A stretch of DNA of 64,000 nucleotides from Bog-473 sp963838835 (GCA_963838835.1 CAWITA010000016.1:558001-622000), one strand, 5' to 3'; counted from the first letter of the stretch, positions 18,874 through 28,206 are shown. Translations and numbers: made by a program. The notes: generated by a model not told the origin, from the letters alone.

Positions 18874-18926
18874 CGTCAACCCTACGTTGACGACCCTGAG
18901 ATCGTCAACCCTAGATTGACGATCTC
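18874..18926. promoter_or_regulatory. Tandem palindromic operator upstream of the Clp-N regulator
   Basis: Two inverted repeats with a shared GTCAA...TTGAC core: 18874-18892 (CGTCAAC-CCTAC-GTTGACG, 7-bp perfect arms) and 18898-18926 (GAGATCGTCAA-CCCTAGA-TTGACGATCTC, 11-bp perfect arms). The spacers both contain CCTA. The first starts two bases beyond the ATG at 18872, so a bound protein would block both promoter and translation start. Most likely bound by the HTH domain of the gene product itself. Confidence 0.7.
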
Positions 18927-19150
18927 GGCTGATCTGCTGAAATCCATCTTGGCGGGCCGAGTGGGGCTGCCCACGCTCGGAGATGAGCCCGGCAGTGGGT
19001 CGCCGATGCCCGTTCGCCCAGGAACGGACCTGTAGTCACCGGGATCATTTTGGCCCTAGTGTTCGGGCGCTGGATCTTGACAGGGTGGCCGCGACCCCGA
19101 AGCCGGTGTGCCCGTCCGACGCGAATGCCTAGACGCCAAGGAGTCCGACA

Positions 19151-19471
19151 ATGCCCGATGAAGCCCAAGACACCCCGGTTCTCGACACGATTGCCGCCAT
19201 GACCGCGGTGTCGGTTGCGGAGTGTGAGCTGTCGCCAGACGCCCTTTTGTTAGTCCGACTCGCGGCTCTCGCGGCCGTCGATGCCCGCCCCGTCTCTTAC
19301 CTCCTCCACATCGGCCCAGCAGCCGAAGCGGGGATCACGATCGAGGACGCCCAGAACGTCCTTGTGGCGGTGGCGCCGATCATCGGGACAGCCCGCGTCA
19401 TGTCAGCGGCGATCAACATCGCCGAGGCTCTTGAAATGGCCATTGCCGTGATCGAGGAGGACTTGGAGTAG
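19151..19471 (+). CDS. Carboxymuconolactone decarboxylase-like protein
   Basis: 106 residues, ATG 19151 with AAGGAGT upstream. All-alpha sequence with the CMD-family layout (SPDALLLVRLAALAAVDARP, then GPAAEAGITIEDAQNVLVAVAPIIGTARVMSAAINIAEALEMA), but it lacks the redox CxxC of AhpD-type members. The family includes true decarboxylases and many proteins of unknown function; with no active cysteine pair, oxidoreductase activity is unlikely. Single gene between a Clp-N regulator and a nucleotidyltransferase on the opposite strand. Confidence 0.8.
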   Translation: MPDEAQDTPVLDTIAAMTAVSVAECELSPDALLLVRLAALAAVDARPVSYLLHIGPAAEAGITIEDAQNVLVAVAPIIGTARVMSAAINIAEALEMAIAVIEEDLE

Positions 19472-19511
19472 GCACCGACTGATGCCGAGGGCACGAACCC
19501 CGTGCGCCGGC

Positions 19512-20276
19512 TCAGGGTTGATCCGAGACCTCGGTTTCGATCTCCGTAATGGATGCTCGGACGTTGCCTATTGCGCGGTTTAGGTCTGCCTCTGACGAAC
19601 CAAGGCTTGAGAATTGCCCGTAGAGACCGGTGAGGTCCGCCCATTGGACCATCCGCTTCTCGTTGAGTGCCCAGGTGCCTCGGTAGGCCAGGCGAGCGTG
19701 GGCGCCCTGAAGGGCAGCCTTCGCCAAAGCCCCTGCGCAGCTGATCGGGTTGGACGAGGCCGCCCAATGGTTGGCGTAATCAAGCTCTCGGTTCGCCCGT
19801 CCCAACCAGAAGCGGGGAGCTGTCCTTCGGAGGGCATCGGGATACAGCGGTCTTGGGAGATCACCCCACAAGGTCTGACTCGTGGCCAACTCGCCGACCA
19901 GCATGTAGGTAGGAACACCGGCAAGGTGGAACCCCAGGATGTGCACCTCGAATCGTCCGTCGTTAGCCTCACGTATCCAATGCTCAACGACATCGAGGTT
20001 GCGAAAGTGGATGTCGAAGTGCCGTCCATCGAGATCGAAGACGGCTCCTCCGTACATGACCTGGCCCCACTCGAACGGGCGGAACACCTGACCGGGCCAG
20101 CCCAGCTCTTCGAGGGGTCGGGGATCAACTTCACCCCGGTAATAGACGGCGAAATCCCAGTCACTGTCCGGTCTAAAGTCCCCACGAGCTCGTGAGCCGC
20201 CGAGGTTGACGGCCTCGGCATTGGGGAGCAGCTTGCATGCGGTGACGACCGTCTCGAGGAACTCGTCGTCGGTCAT
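19512..20276 (-). CDS. Nucleotidyltransferase domain protein
   Basis: 254 residues from ATG 20276. The pol-beta-type motif GGSRARGDFRPDSDWDF (residues about 26-42) gives the G-S and two metal aspartates D-x-D; a third acidic position is in FDIHFRNLD. The C-terminal half is helical (FWLGRANRELDYANHW, LAKAALQGAHARLAY), like antitoxin-type or aminoglycoside-modifying relatives. The family transfers NMP to drugs, proteins or RNA; the target cannot be told here. No partner toxin (HEPN) gene is adjacent, making a toxin-antitoxin reading unsupported. Confidence 0.85.
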   Translation of the reverse strand: MTDDEFLETVVTACKLLPNAEAVNLGGSRARGDFRPDSDWDFAVYYRGEVDPRPLEELGWPGQVFRPFEWGQVMYGGAVFDLDGRHFDIHFRNLDVVEHWIREANDGRFEVHILGFHLAGVPTYMLVGELATSQTLWGDLPRPLYPDALRRTAPRFWLGRANRELDYANHWAASSNPISCAGALAKAALQGAHARLAYRGTWALNEKRMVQWADLTGLYGQFSSLGSSEADLNRAIGNVRASITEIETEVSDQP

Positions 20277-20323
20277 CGACCCATCGTGTCAGGCGAGGCC
20301 GGTGACTGTCCCAGCTCGCGTGT

Positions 20324-20352
20324 CGGTGGGACAATTTCCGGCACCATGGGAT
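20324..20352. repeat. Dispersed GGTGGGAC-type repeat, copy C
   Basis: GGTGGGACAATTTCCGGCACCATGGGA, in the intergenic/5' region upstream of the hydrolase-cyclase gene. Matches the two better copies at 30285 and 30915 except for a one-base insertion. See the copies there. Confidence 0.45.
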
Positions 20353-20558
20353 GTCGATTGACCGCTCCGAGACCGAGCGGTGGCGCAGGCAGTCTCGGAC
20401 GTTTGGCGTCCGCGAACACGAGGCAAGATGCACGTCCGAGCGTCGAGCGTGGACCCTCGGTGGCTCTAGGTACAGGGTTCGCCGGGGCCAGATTGGCGGA
20501 CTCCTCGCTGCAGCAACTTCCGCCGCGTCCCTCAGCGATCTCGACAAGACTGCTGGTC

Positions 20559-21914
20559 GTGGCACTTCCCGAGGTGCGATACGCCAGGACCTACGACGGT
20601 GCCCACCTTGCCTTCACCGTACTCGGTGAGGGTCCCATCGACCTGGTCGAGGTCGGCAACGGGACCAACATGTCGATTGAGGCTGCCAACGACGAACCAC
20701 GTTGGCAGACATACGTGGAGGCGCTGAGCTCGTTTACCCGTCTCATCCGATTCGATCCTCGCGGTATAGGACTGTCAGATCCCCTCGGCGCCTCCGGTGC
20801 GACCATCGAGCAGTACGCGCGCGACACGCTGGCTGTGATGGAGGCGGCAGCGTCGAATGAGGCTGCCTTGCTGGCAACCGGGCACTCGGGACCAGTTGCC
20901 ATATTTTTGGCAGCAACGAGACCGGCAGCAATAAGAGCGCTCGTATTGGTCAACACATATGCACGGATAATGCGATCTGACGATTACCCCCATGGCATAC
21001 CAGTACGTCTCTACGACCGCTTCGTGGATGTCCTGGTGGATCCCGGACCGACATCAACCGCTTCGGTGGAGGCAGTCGACGACCTTCCGCTCATGGCCCC
21101 CAGCCGACTAGGCGACGTTGCGTTCCAGACATGGTGGCGACATGCGGGACATCGAGGTGCCAGTCCCGCCTCGGCCCGGGCGATGTTCATGCTCGCGCGA
21201 AATTCTGATGTTCGGGACCTGCTCTCACAGGTCCAAGCTCAAACCCTGGTTCTCCACTCCGGCGGCAACAACTTCGTGAGGGTTGACCATGGCCGCTACC
21301 TAGCCACCAATATTCCCAAGGCCACGTTCACCGAGATTGTGTCGGCCGATCACCTTCCGTGGACCGACGACACAGACACGGTAGGTGAGATAGAGGAGTT
21401 CCTCACGGGGACCCGGCACGCTCCTATCGGCAACCGGCGCCTCGCCACGGTGCTGTTCACCGACATCGTCCAGTCCACTGATGCGGTACGAAGCCTCGGT
21501 GACCAGACCTGGCGTGACCGGCTCGACCGCCACGACCTGCTCACGAAGAGACAGATATCTCGATTTGGCGGACGGCTCGTGAAGACGACAGGTGACGGAG
21601 TCCTTGCCACCTTCGACGGACCTGCGGCGGCCATTCGCTGCGCTCAAGCCATCGCTGATGCGGTCACCCAGATCGGTGTCTCCATCCGCAGTGGCATCCA
21701 TGTCGGAGAAATTGAGCAGCGAGATGACGACATCGCTGGCATCGCAGTACACACGGCGCAGCGGGTCTGCAGCGCGGCACAACCCGGCGAGATTCTGGTA
21801 TCCCGCACCGTCACTGACCTGGTAGCGGGATCTGGTATCGACTTTGACGAGCGCGGGGACCACGAACTCAAAGGTGTGCCTGGCTCCTGGAAGCTCTTCG
21901 CAGTGAGAGCCTGA
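20559..21914 (+). CDS. Alpha/beta-hydrolase fused to class III adenylate/guanylate cyclase domain
   Basis: 451 residues. GTG 20559 is chosen because the paralogue at 33232 starts at the same alignment position (VALPEVRYAR versus MADVPETRYAK); a longer frame upstream to 20286 reads as non-coding. Residues about 1-270 are an alpha/beta-hydrolase fold (FDPRGIGLSDP, then GHSGPVAIFLA at the nucleophile turn, where the second glycine is proline). Residues about 285-450 are a class III cyclase: metal aspartates in FTDIVQST and TGDGVL, and GIHVGEIEQRDDDIAGIAVHTAQR where the adenine-site Asn is His. Typical actinobacterial fusion (several in M. tuberculosis). Makes cAMP or cGMP if active. Confidence 0.88.
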   Translation: MALPEVRYARTYDGAHLAFTVLGEGPIDLVEVGNGTNMSIEAANDEPRWQTYVEALSSFTRLIRFDPRGIGLSDPLGASGATIEQYARDTLAVMEAAASNEAALLATGHSGPVAIFLAATRPAAIRALVLVNTYARIMRSDDYPHGIPVRLYDRFVDVLVDPGPTSTASVEAVDDLPLMAPSRLGDVAFQTWWRHAGHRGASPASARAMFMLARNSDVRDLLSQVQAQTLVLHSGGNNFVRVDHGRYLATNIPKATFTEIVSADHLPWTDDTDTVGEIEEFLTGTRHAPIGNRRLATVLFTDIVQSTDAVRSLGDQTWRDRLDRHDLLTKRQISRFGGRLVKTTGDGVLATFDGPAAAIRCAQAIADAVTQIGVSIRSGIHVGEIEQRDDDIAGIAVHTAQRVCSAAQPGEILVSRTVTDLVAGSGIDFDERGDHELKGVPGSWKLFAVRA

Positions 21915-22347
21915 TGAAGTCCTCAATGGCGCAATGCTCCTCGTCAAGCGGCTCTCTGAAGCCATGCGGACGGCCCTTGGGGCTGGTGGGTCAGCCCACA
22001 GAATGCCACCGATCCACACCCCGAACAGTCTTCGTTCGAGCTGCACGTTCACGTCGTTCCTAGGTGGCGGGGGGACGGCTCACAATCTGGTCAGCCGAGC
22101 GCTCAAACATGAAACCAGGCGGAGCGACCTCGGAGGTTCGACTGCTCAGATAAGTTCCGTATCGATGGAGACAACGCGTGTCAGCACCTGTCTTACGCTC
22201 CACGTTTCGTATTCCAGGTCGACCATGACGATTCGGGGAGTCGCTTGCGCTCCGGGGCTGAACAGGGGCTCACCACCTTCGATCACAGCGCCAAACTGCC
22301 GCTCGTCTTGATGGACTGATGACCGCCCTCTATGCAAACGTGGCGGC
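21915..22347. other. Gap of about 430 bases
   Basis: No clear gene. On the reverse strand 22146-22286 reads VIEGGEPLFSPGAQATPRIV then MVDLEYETWSVRQVLTRVV, 46 codons ending in a stop, which is protein-like but too short to call. No promoter or terminator is obvious. Confidence 0.35.
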
Positions 22348-22719
22348 ATGAACCACCAAGATGTAATGACTGCACTCTTGGAGGCCTCTGCGACTTTGGC
22401 TGGGTTACTTCTGGTATTCCTCGGATTCATGCTTACCGCCTCCGGCTCGCTCGACGATGATGTGCCTCTTGCGGTCCACAAGTCGCTCCAGACAGTTTCG
22501 TTGGTTCTCCTAATCGCCTTCGCGATCGGACTCTCGAGTGTTGCCGTCTCAGCGGCCTGGCTTGTCACCGCACCCGGCGGTGACGCGCTCTATGACTCGG
22601 CGTTGACGTTGTTCGCTCTGCAGATCGTATGTCTCGCCGCGGCAACCGGCTGGACCGTCCGAGGGCTCTTGTGGGCAGAGCGACGAAAAAGGAAGAAGCC
22701 GAGAGCCGCAGTGGAATAG
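22348..22719 (+). CDS. Small membrane protein, three or four helices
   Basis: 123 residues from ATG 22348. Three hydrophobic stretches: residues about 12-31 (SATLAGLLLVFLGFMLTASG), 50-72 (LVLLIAFAIGLSSVAVSAAW) and 86-106 (ALTLFALQIVCLAAATGWTV), ending in a basic tail RRKRKKPR that should face the cytoplasm. No conserved domain is recognised. Stands alone. Confidence 0.75.
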   Translation: MNHQDVMTALLEASATLAGLLLVFLGFMLTASGSLDDDVPLAVHKSLQTVSLVLLIAFAIGLSSVAVSAAWLVTAPGGDALYDSALTLFALQIVCLAAATGWTVRGLLWAERRKRKKPRAAVE

Positions 22720-22883
22720 GAGAGCTGGGTGCTCTGGTTCGCCGGGTCAGCGGCACGGTCAGCGGACAGTAAATCCCGCCTCATTTGGTTCGGCGGCGTT
22801 GGTGTGGGACAGGTGTCCGCTTTGCCGACGGCCGCGTCGGTGGATGATGCCCCCAGCAAGCGACACGCGCCTTTCTTTGTCGG

Positions 22884-23291
22884 TCAGCCGGACGGTACGG
22901 CTCGTTCTTCCTTGTCCCCACCCAACGCGGTCGTCAACCCCTCCAAGTCGGCCACGGTCACAGTAAGTGCCGAATGGCCACTTCTTCGCAATGGCGACGG
23001 CACTCTCTCTGCGAAGTGAATGCACACTCCTGCGTCGTGGTTCGTTCCAAACGTCAATCCGTCGTCAACGCGCGACATACGAACGCCAACCGCCGTCCAC
23101 CAGCGGTAGTTCCGAGTGATGTGAGCACCGGTAACGTTGGAGAGCTGCGACTCGATCTTGACGAGGCCGAAGGTTGCGAGGAATAAGCCCGTATCAATGA
23201 GAGTGACGCCGTCCCTTGCAGGCCGCAGCAAAAAGGGCAACAACACCGGCAGGTAGCGTTTGTCGATCGCATAGCCGAAGTGTTCGGTCAC
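22884..23291 (-). CDS. Conserved hypothetical protein
   Basis: 135 residues from ATG 23291. Reads as a well-conserved actinobacterial protein I have seen only as hypothetical: FGYAIDKRYLPVLLPFLLRP, then THITRNYRWWTAVGVRMS-like and DDGLTFGTNHDAGVCIHF, RSGHSALTVTVADLEGL. The region from residue 40 to 115 suggests a small beta-rich pleckstrin-like fold (inference from alternation of hydrophobic and polar residues). No signal peptide. Function unknown. Confidence 0.75.
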   Translation of the reverse strand: MTEHFGYAIDKRYLPVLLPFLLRPARDGVTLIDTGLFLATFGLVKIESQLSNVTGAHITRNYRWWTAVGVRMSRVDDGLTFGTNHDAGVCIHFAERVPSPLRRSGHSALTVTVADLEGLTTALGGDKEERAVPSG

Positions 23292-23593
23292 CTTCAGTAC
23301 GTTATGTGGTATTGGATCTCAAGGAGTCGTGGCAGTCGAGCCGAACCGCAAGTCCGCGTGGTAGAGGTTCCGAAATCCAGCGATCGACCCATTCAGGAGC
23401 ACTCCTTGCATACCGCCTGTATGGTCGCTCACATGGCAATCAGGAGCCATCCAGGTGTCCGATCGTGCCGTCGGGCGAGGCCCCTCAGCTCAAGGGTTTG
23501 ATGACCTTGGACGCCGGCTTCTATCGACAGACGCGCTCCGGGCGTGACAAGGCACTCAGTGACTCGACCTTTGATGGCGCAGATCGGGCTCTT
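23292..23593. other. Gap of about 300 bases
   Basis: Nothing recognisable; the promoter of the reverse gene at 23291 must lie at the left of this stretch. Confidence 0.5.
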
Positions 23594-24067
23594 CTAGCCA
23601 GCCCGCATACGACGGACGCCCACCTTCGCGTGGCGACTTACCTTGTTCACGAGTTCTGCGGACGGAGCATCGAACTCGATGCCAATCCGGACGCTCGTCG
23701 TGAGAGTGAGCCTGGCGTTGGTTATCTTGCCTTCAAGTCGGATGCTCGCCGAGTCACCGACCGCGGGAACATCGACAGAGATATGACGGCCCACGAGCGC
23801 GTACGGCGAGGGGTGATCGAGCGTGAGGCCGACGCCGAGCATCGAGATGTCGATGACCCGGCACCTCGCGGCGAATTCCCCTTCAATCTGGCAAACACCG
23901 TCCCAGCCAGCAGGTTGACGCGGTACTCGACGACGGAAGTGCACTTGTTGGACCCCCTTCTCCCAAATGCGTCTTCGGAAGCCAGCCATCTGCACAACCG
24001 TTGGACCATTCACATCGCCTCGACCTGCTGGTCGATGACCTCGCTGCGGTCCCGAGTTGAGCACCAT
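23594..24067 (-). CDS. PilZ-domain protein
   Basis: 157 residues if started at 24067; the PilZ core begins near residue 44, so a later start is possible. Core: RRRVPRQPAGWDGVCQIEGE (the R-x(3)-R part) followed by CRVIDISMLGVGLTLDHPSP (the D/N-x-S-x(2)-G part), then VRIGIEFDAPSAELVNKV. These two motifs bind c-di-GMP in the family. Proteins of this 'DISMLG' type are frequent in actinobacteria, usually several per genome; most have no known partner. No GGDEF or EAL gene is in the window. Confidence 0.8.
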   Translation of the reverse strand: MVLNSGPQRGHRPAGRGDVNGPTVVQMAGFRRRIWEKGVQQVHFRRRVPRQPAGWDGVCQIEGEFAARCRVIDISMLGVGLTLDHPSPYALVGRHISVDVPAVGDSASIRLEGKITNARLTLTTSVRIGIEFDAPSAELVNKVSRHAKVGVRRMRAG

Positions 24068-24368
24068 ACGGAGAGCACAACACGTCCCCGCCCCGCACCA
24101 GTATCGGCCAGAAGTCGAGAGTTCTTGAGGTATTGCGAGTCCGTCCAGGTATCACCCCCATTGCAGCGATGCTTGTGCCGCCCAGATCGCTCGAGCAGGC
24201 CGCGACAGACGCCCCGGTTCAGCCCCCACCTATAAGTGGGGGTCATCTATTCACTCGAACTGAACAGACAACGGAGCACCGTCGGGAAGCACACAGGTAC
24301 TTGACCTGGGATTACGTCACGGGGGCACTCTGGGTGGCCGTCGAGCCACCCGCTCAAGTTGGCTCCCG

Positions 24369-25649
24369 TCATTCATCACGTTCGGCCAGCTCGCGGAACT
24401 CCTCGGGAACGCGTTCGGCATCGGAAAGGGCGATAGTGGCGTAGCCAACCGCATTCCGGCCGAACTTGTCCCGGATTGCGTCCACGGAGCGGTCCAGTCC
24501 CCATCTGGAGGCTTCGACGACGGATCCAAACGGGGGACTCGCATTTCGCTGCAAGTCGGGGTAATCGAGAGGTAGCTCAAGCTGCGAGGAATGGTCTGGG
24601 CGCAAGTTGGAGACCGAAACTGCGACGAGCGTGATTCCGCGTTCTGGTTCGTTGTCGAGGATCGCTGAGTGAGCGAGTCTTTCAGCCACCTCAGTCAGCG
24701 TCAGGGTGGTCGAGATCGCAACGGACATCGTGACGGACCGGGTCACAGAGCGCAGGTGAGAAAAACGGACCCGCACAGTCACCGTCCGACCGGCCAGGTT
24801 TGCCTTTCGCAGGCGGCCGGCGACTCGGTCAGCCAGGTAGCCGAGCGTTTCTCGGATGAGCTCTGGAGTCGCGTCCCGCCGTCCGAGGGCGGCCTGGGCA
24901 CCCATGGACTTCGACCGGGCCGGCCTGTCCACTGCCCGTTCGTCGATATTGGCCGAGAGGGCAGCGAGGTTTGCGCCGGCTGCCTGGCCGAGCAGGCTGC
25001 GCAGGATCGGGCTGCCAGCTTTGGCCAGCTGCCCAATGGTAGAGATACCGGCCTCGTGGAGGCGCCGTTCTGTCGCTGGTCCAACGCCCCATATCAGCCC
25101 GATGGGAAGGGCATCGAGAAAGTCACCCTCATGGTCCGGATCCACGGCTACGAGGCCGTCAGGCTTGGCCACCTGTGACGCCACCTTGGCAAGGTGCTTC
25201 GTGCGCGCCACGCCAACCGACAAGGGAAGACCGATCTCCTCGCGAACGCGCCGGCGAATAGCAGCCGCGATCTCAGCCGGTGCACCGAAGAGATGGATGG
25301 CGCCGGCAACATCAAGAAATGCCTCATCTATCGACACCCGCTCGACTCGAGGGGTGAAGTCATGAAAGACAGACACGACATCGTCGCCCAGCTGTTGGTA
25401 GCGGTTGAAGTGGCCACCCACGAAAAGCAGATCACTGCAAAGCTGACGGGCCCGCCACCCCGGCATGCCGCCGCGGACGCCGTAGTTCCTGGCTTCATAC
25501 GATGCCGCAAGCACCACACCGCCGCCAACGGCGATGGGCCGGTTTCGCAGTGAAGGATCCAAGAGCTGCTCAACCGACGCGTAGAACGCATCGAGGTCGG
25601 CGTGCAGGATCGTCGCCCGCCTCGCTGGCCGAGGTTCCACCCATCCCAA
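24369..25649 (-). CDS. dinB: DNA polymerase IV, SOS-regulated
   Basis: 426 residues from TTG 25649; GTG 25640 is an alternative. Y-family polymerase with both catalytic acidic motifs: HADLDAFYASVEQLLDPSLR near residue 14, and VSIDEAFLDV near residue 110. YEARNYGVRGGMPGWRARQLC is the fingers segment, WGVGPATERRLHEAGISTIG the HhH thumb, and the little-finger domain runs to about residue 360. The last 60 residues are longer than usual, and the C-terminal clamp-binding motif may be QLELPLDYP. Translesion synthesis with low fidelity. The start codon lies 5 bases from a perfect LexA box, so the transcript must be nearly leaderless. Confidence 0.95.
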   Translation of the reverse strand: MGWVEPRPARRATILHADLDAFYASVEQLLDPSLRNRPIAVGGGVVLAASYEARNYGVRGGMPGWRARQLCSDLLFVGGHFNRYQQLGDDVVSVFHDFTPRVERVSIDEAFLDVAGAIHLFGAPAEIAAAIRRRVREEIGLPLSVGVARTKHLAKVASQVAKPDGLVAVDPDHEGDFLDALPIGLIWGVGPATERRLHEAGISTIGQLAKAGSPILRSLLGQAAGANLAALSANIDERAVDRPARSKSMGAQAALGRRDATPELIRETLGYLADRVAGRLRKANLAGRTVTVRVRFSHLRSVTRSVTMSVAISTTLTLTEVAERLAHSAILDNEPERGITLVAVSVSNLRPDHSSQLELPLDYPDLQRNASPPFGSVVEASRWGLDRSVDAIRDKFGRNAVGYATIALSDAERVPEEFRELAERDE

Positions 25650-25653
25650 GGTA

Positions 25654-25671
25654 ATCGAACATATGTTCGAT
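25654..25671. promoter_or_regulatory. LexA (SOS) box of dinB
   Basis: ATCGAAC-ATAT-GTTCGAT, a perfect 18-bp palindrome containing the actinobacterial SOS box TCGAAC-N4-GTTCGA, directly upstream of the dinB start on the reverse strand. Predicts induction of DNA polymerase IV by DNA damage. Confidence 0.9.
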
Positions 25672-26175
25672 CTGCCAGGAGAGCGCTGTTCGCCCTTTGC
25701 GACTGGCTGGTGCCTCGCTGCGGGAGATCTATGGCCGATGCCGTCGCACGACAATCCCGCGGATTCGGAATTTCGTTCTTATCGGCCGCATCAAGGGGAC
25801 TGTCCTCGCCCGAAAACTCCAGTTTGAGACCTAATTCGGGATTATTCCGTCGGCCCCCGAATGCCCCGCAGACGGTCCTCTTGGGTCTCATTACCGGAGC
25901 GAGCTCACCGTCGTCGGCTCCGGCCGTCGCATCGTGGTCGCCAAGGTCGCCCTCTTCGAGCTGACGCGCAGCTGTACCGCCCGCTTCGGCCAAGTCTGAC
26001 GCCGATACCACGACGGCGCAGGCCGAATGTGGACGGCGCAGCACGGTCGAGTTCCAGAGCGCGCATTCCGTTGGCGGTCTCCACTTCCTCGTCGGGTTGG
26101 CCCGCACCCGGAGTTCCTGACTGGGCGAGAAGCCACGTTCCAGTCTGGGAAGGACAACGTCAGGGAAAGGGACGA
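25672..26175. other. Gap of about 500 bases between dinB and the glycosidase gene
   Basis: Long frames cross this stretch in several phases but none reads as a known protein. A forward segment ending at 25999 (VVGSGRRIVVAKVALFELTR then SCTARFGQV and stop) looks protein-like and could be the tail of a degraded gene. Otherwise nothing recognised. Confidence 0.4.
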
Positions 26176-27849
26176 TCAGCCTCCGCAGGCCCCCGACGTG
26201 ACCGTCACGTCGACGGTAGAGGCCGACGGGTCGTTGGACACCACGAGCCGCGTGGCCCCCGCCACCGATGTCACCCTCCCGCCGATCACCTTGGTGCAGT
26301 AGCCGTTCGGGTAGTGCATCGACACTGGGACGAAGATCACCGTCGGCGCCGTGACCGAGTGGTCGACGCGATAGCTGAGATGGAACACCGCCGTCGACGG
26401 GTCGAAAGACATGGCGGTGGGCGTCCCGGCGATCGCCTGCGCGTAGGTCTCGGAGAGGACGTCGAGTTGGGCCGAGGTGGCAGGCCCCGCCGGCCAGAGG
26501 CCGGAGTCGTGCGAACCCGTGGGGTCCTCGTAGTAGAGCCACTGCCAGTACATCCAGCCCACGAGGTCGGCGTCGGCGTCCGCCACCATCCGACCAAGAT
26601 CGGCGGCGTCGGTCGTGGCCCCGAACTCGGTGAGGAACCAGCCAGGCCCATCTGGCTGCGCCGGTGAGGCATCGTTCGCCCTGTCCTGAGCACTGTCAGC
26701 GAACACCTGCTCCTCCGCCGGCGGGCACACCTGCGAGTAGTCGGGCGCCTCGGGCCCGTTCGGCACGTGCAGGGGACAGTAGTCGTGGAAGTTGTAGACG
26801 AGGCGGGGGAAATCCATTGGCCCGATACGGTTCGGGACCGGGCCGCTGGTGGTGGTGTCGGGCTCGTAGAAGACGGCGTGGCGGTGATCGGCGTGCTCGA
26901 TGGTCGGAATCACCCCGGTCTCGGGGTCGTCGGGCGGGCAGTCGGTGATCCGCTGGCCCGACTGGGTCTGGCCGGGATGGGCACGACCGGCGTAGAAGCA
27001 CTGCACCTCGGCGTCGAACGCGGCGTTCTGACCCGAGTGCAGGAGGATGCTGGGTGAAAACGGCTCATTGAACGGGTCGTAGCCGATCACCCAAGGGTTC
27101 CCGGCGAGCCGGGACGCGACCTTGGCCCAGATCTGATCGTATGCGCCCTGCAGGTTGCCCACGACGTCGTTCGCCCAGAAATGTCCCTGGGCCTGGACCA
27201 TACCGGCGTCGATCTGATTCACGCCCCATGCAGCCACGTTGCGGTAGGCCACCGGAGTGATCCCGTCGGTACAGACTGCCCAGTTCGGAAACCCCTCCCC
27301 GGCGAACACCTCGTTCATGGCGTCTTGGTGCATGTCGACGAGGGAGTAGATGCCGTGTCGGGCCAGGAGCGAGATCGTCTGCTCCAGCTTGGTCATGTAG
27401 GCGTTGAATATCTTGACGTCGAACTGACCGGGGCCGGCCACGTTCGGCTTGCCAGGGGTGCAGATGGCTGGATCGTTCATGGGTGCGGTGCCAGGCTCGA
27501 GTCCCTTCCAAAAGATGCCGAGACGAACGACGTCGAACCCGTCGGAGGCAATGGAGGCCGCCTCTGCGTTCGTGAGCACGTTGACGCCCGTGCCGCTGGT
27601 GACAATCTCGTAGGGCGGGAGCTTGTACATGAGGTCAACCCCGTGCATGAGGACCACGCGGCCATGGGCGTCGCGGAGAAAGGATCCACCCGGAGCGCTG
27701 ACCGGCGCGACCGGGCCGGCTGTCCCCGGTGAGCTCGACGCCGCGCCGGCGGCGCTCGACCCGGACCAGACGAGCACGGCCACCAGCAGCATCGACGTAC
27801 CCGCTGCCGATGCCAGACGTGGTCTCGATGCTCCACCCCCACGGCGCAC
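26176..27849 (-). CDS. Secreted GH5 glycoside hydrolase (endoglycoceramidase-like)
   Basis: 557 residues if started at GTG 27849; the frame is open to 28089. The N-terminus then gives a signal peptide (RRGGGASRPRLASAAG, hydrophobic MLLVAVLVWSGSSAAGA). GH5 landmarks in order: FLRDAHGRVVLMHGVDLMYK, VRLGIFWKGLEPG, SLVDMHQDAMNE, YDPFNEPFSPS with the acid/base Glu, YNFHDYCP, and WFLTEFGATTD with the nucleophile Glu. This arrangement matches the endoglycoceramidase and related actinobacterial subgroup. A C-terminal beta-sandwich (residues about 470-557) follows. Secreted; cleaves a beta-glycosidic bond of a lipid-linked or polymeric glycan. Confidence 0.88.
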   Translation of the reverse strand: MRRGGGASRPRLASAAGTSMLLVAVLVWSGSSAAGAASSSPGTAGPVAPVSAPGGSFLRDAHGRVVLMHGVDLMYKLPPYEIVTSGTGVNVLTNAEAASIASDGFDVVRLGIFWKGLEPGTAPMNDPAICTPGKPNVAGPGQFDVKIFNAYMTKLEQTISLLARHGIYSLVDMHQDAMNEVFAGEGFPNWAVCTDGITPVAYRNVAAWGVNQIDAGMVQAQGHFWANDVVGNLQGAYDQIWAKVASRLAGNPWVIGYDPFNEPFSPSILLHSGQNAAFDAEVQCFYAGRAHPGQTQSGQRITDCPPDDPETGVIPTIEHADHRHAVFYEPDTTTSGPVPNRIGPMDFPRLVYNFHDYCPLHVPNGPEAPDYSQVCPPAEEQVFADSAQDRANDASPAQPDGPGWFLTEFGATTDAADLGRMVADADADLVGWMYWQWLYYEDPTGSHDSGLWPAGPATSAQLDVLSETYAQAIAGTPTAMSFDPSTAVFHLSYRVDHSVTAPTVIFVPVSMHYPNGYCTKVIGGRVTSVAGATRLVVSNDPSASTVDVTVTSGACGG

Positions 27850-28206
27850 CACGGCGGCTGAAGCTAGCACCTTCCGGCCGAATCGACGGGCAACTGGTAT
27901 CGGGCGATGTCGACACTGCGGTTGGTTGGCCGCCTGTTCACGGCCGAATATCCGGCGCTGCATCTGAACTGCATCTGAACGTCCTGACCAAACTCTTGGA
28001 AGGCCGACAGAGGTCGATTGCCTCATGTTCATGCCGCTCGTCCACTTCTCGTGTAAGCCCGAGCGACGTTGATCTACCGACGCCTCCATGCGACACGGCC
28101 CGGAGGAGCTCGTTTCAATCTCGGGACCAAGGTCTCGGGAAGGAGATGGCGCCGAGATGCATCCTGGGCGAGGCGGCCCGGTCCGGAGCGGGCCCCTCCC
28201 AAGCGC
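27850..28206. other. Gap of about 350 bases upstream of the glycosidase
   Basis: Holds the glycosidase promoter on the reverse strand and the end of the thioesterase gene. The reverse frame of the glycosidase continues upstream for 80 codons without a stop, but the residues are basic and low-complexity and are not called coding. Confidence 0.5.

Noticed and set aside
19512..20276. Toxin-antitoxin system with the nucleotidyltransferase
   Set aside because: No HEPN or other partner gene adjacent; the neighbour is a CMD-like protein.
25861..26667. Forward 268-codon frame over the glycosidase gene
   Set aside because: Antisense shadow; composition is arginine-rich and unrelated to any protein.
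26176..28089. Longer N-terminus of the glycosidase from 28089
   Set aside because: The first 80 residues are basic and low in complexity; a signal peptide fits better from 27849.
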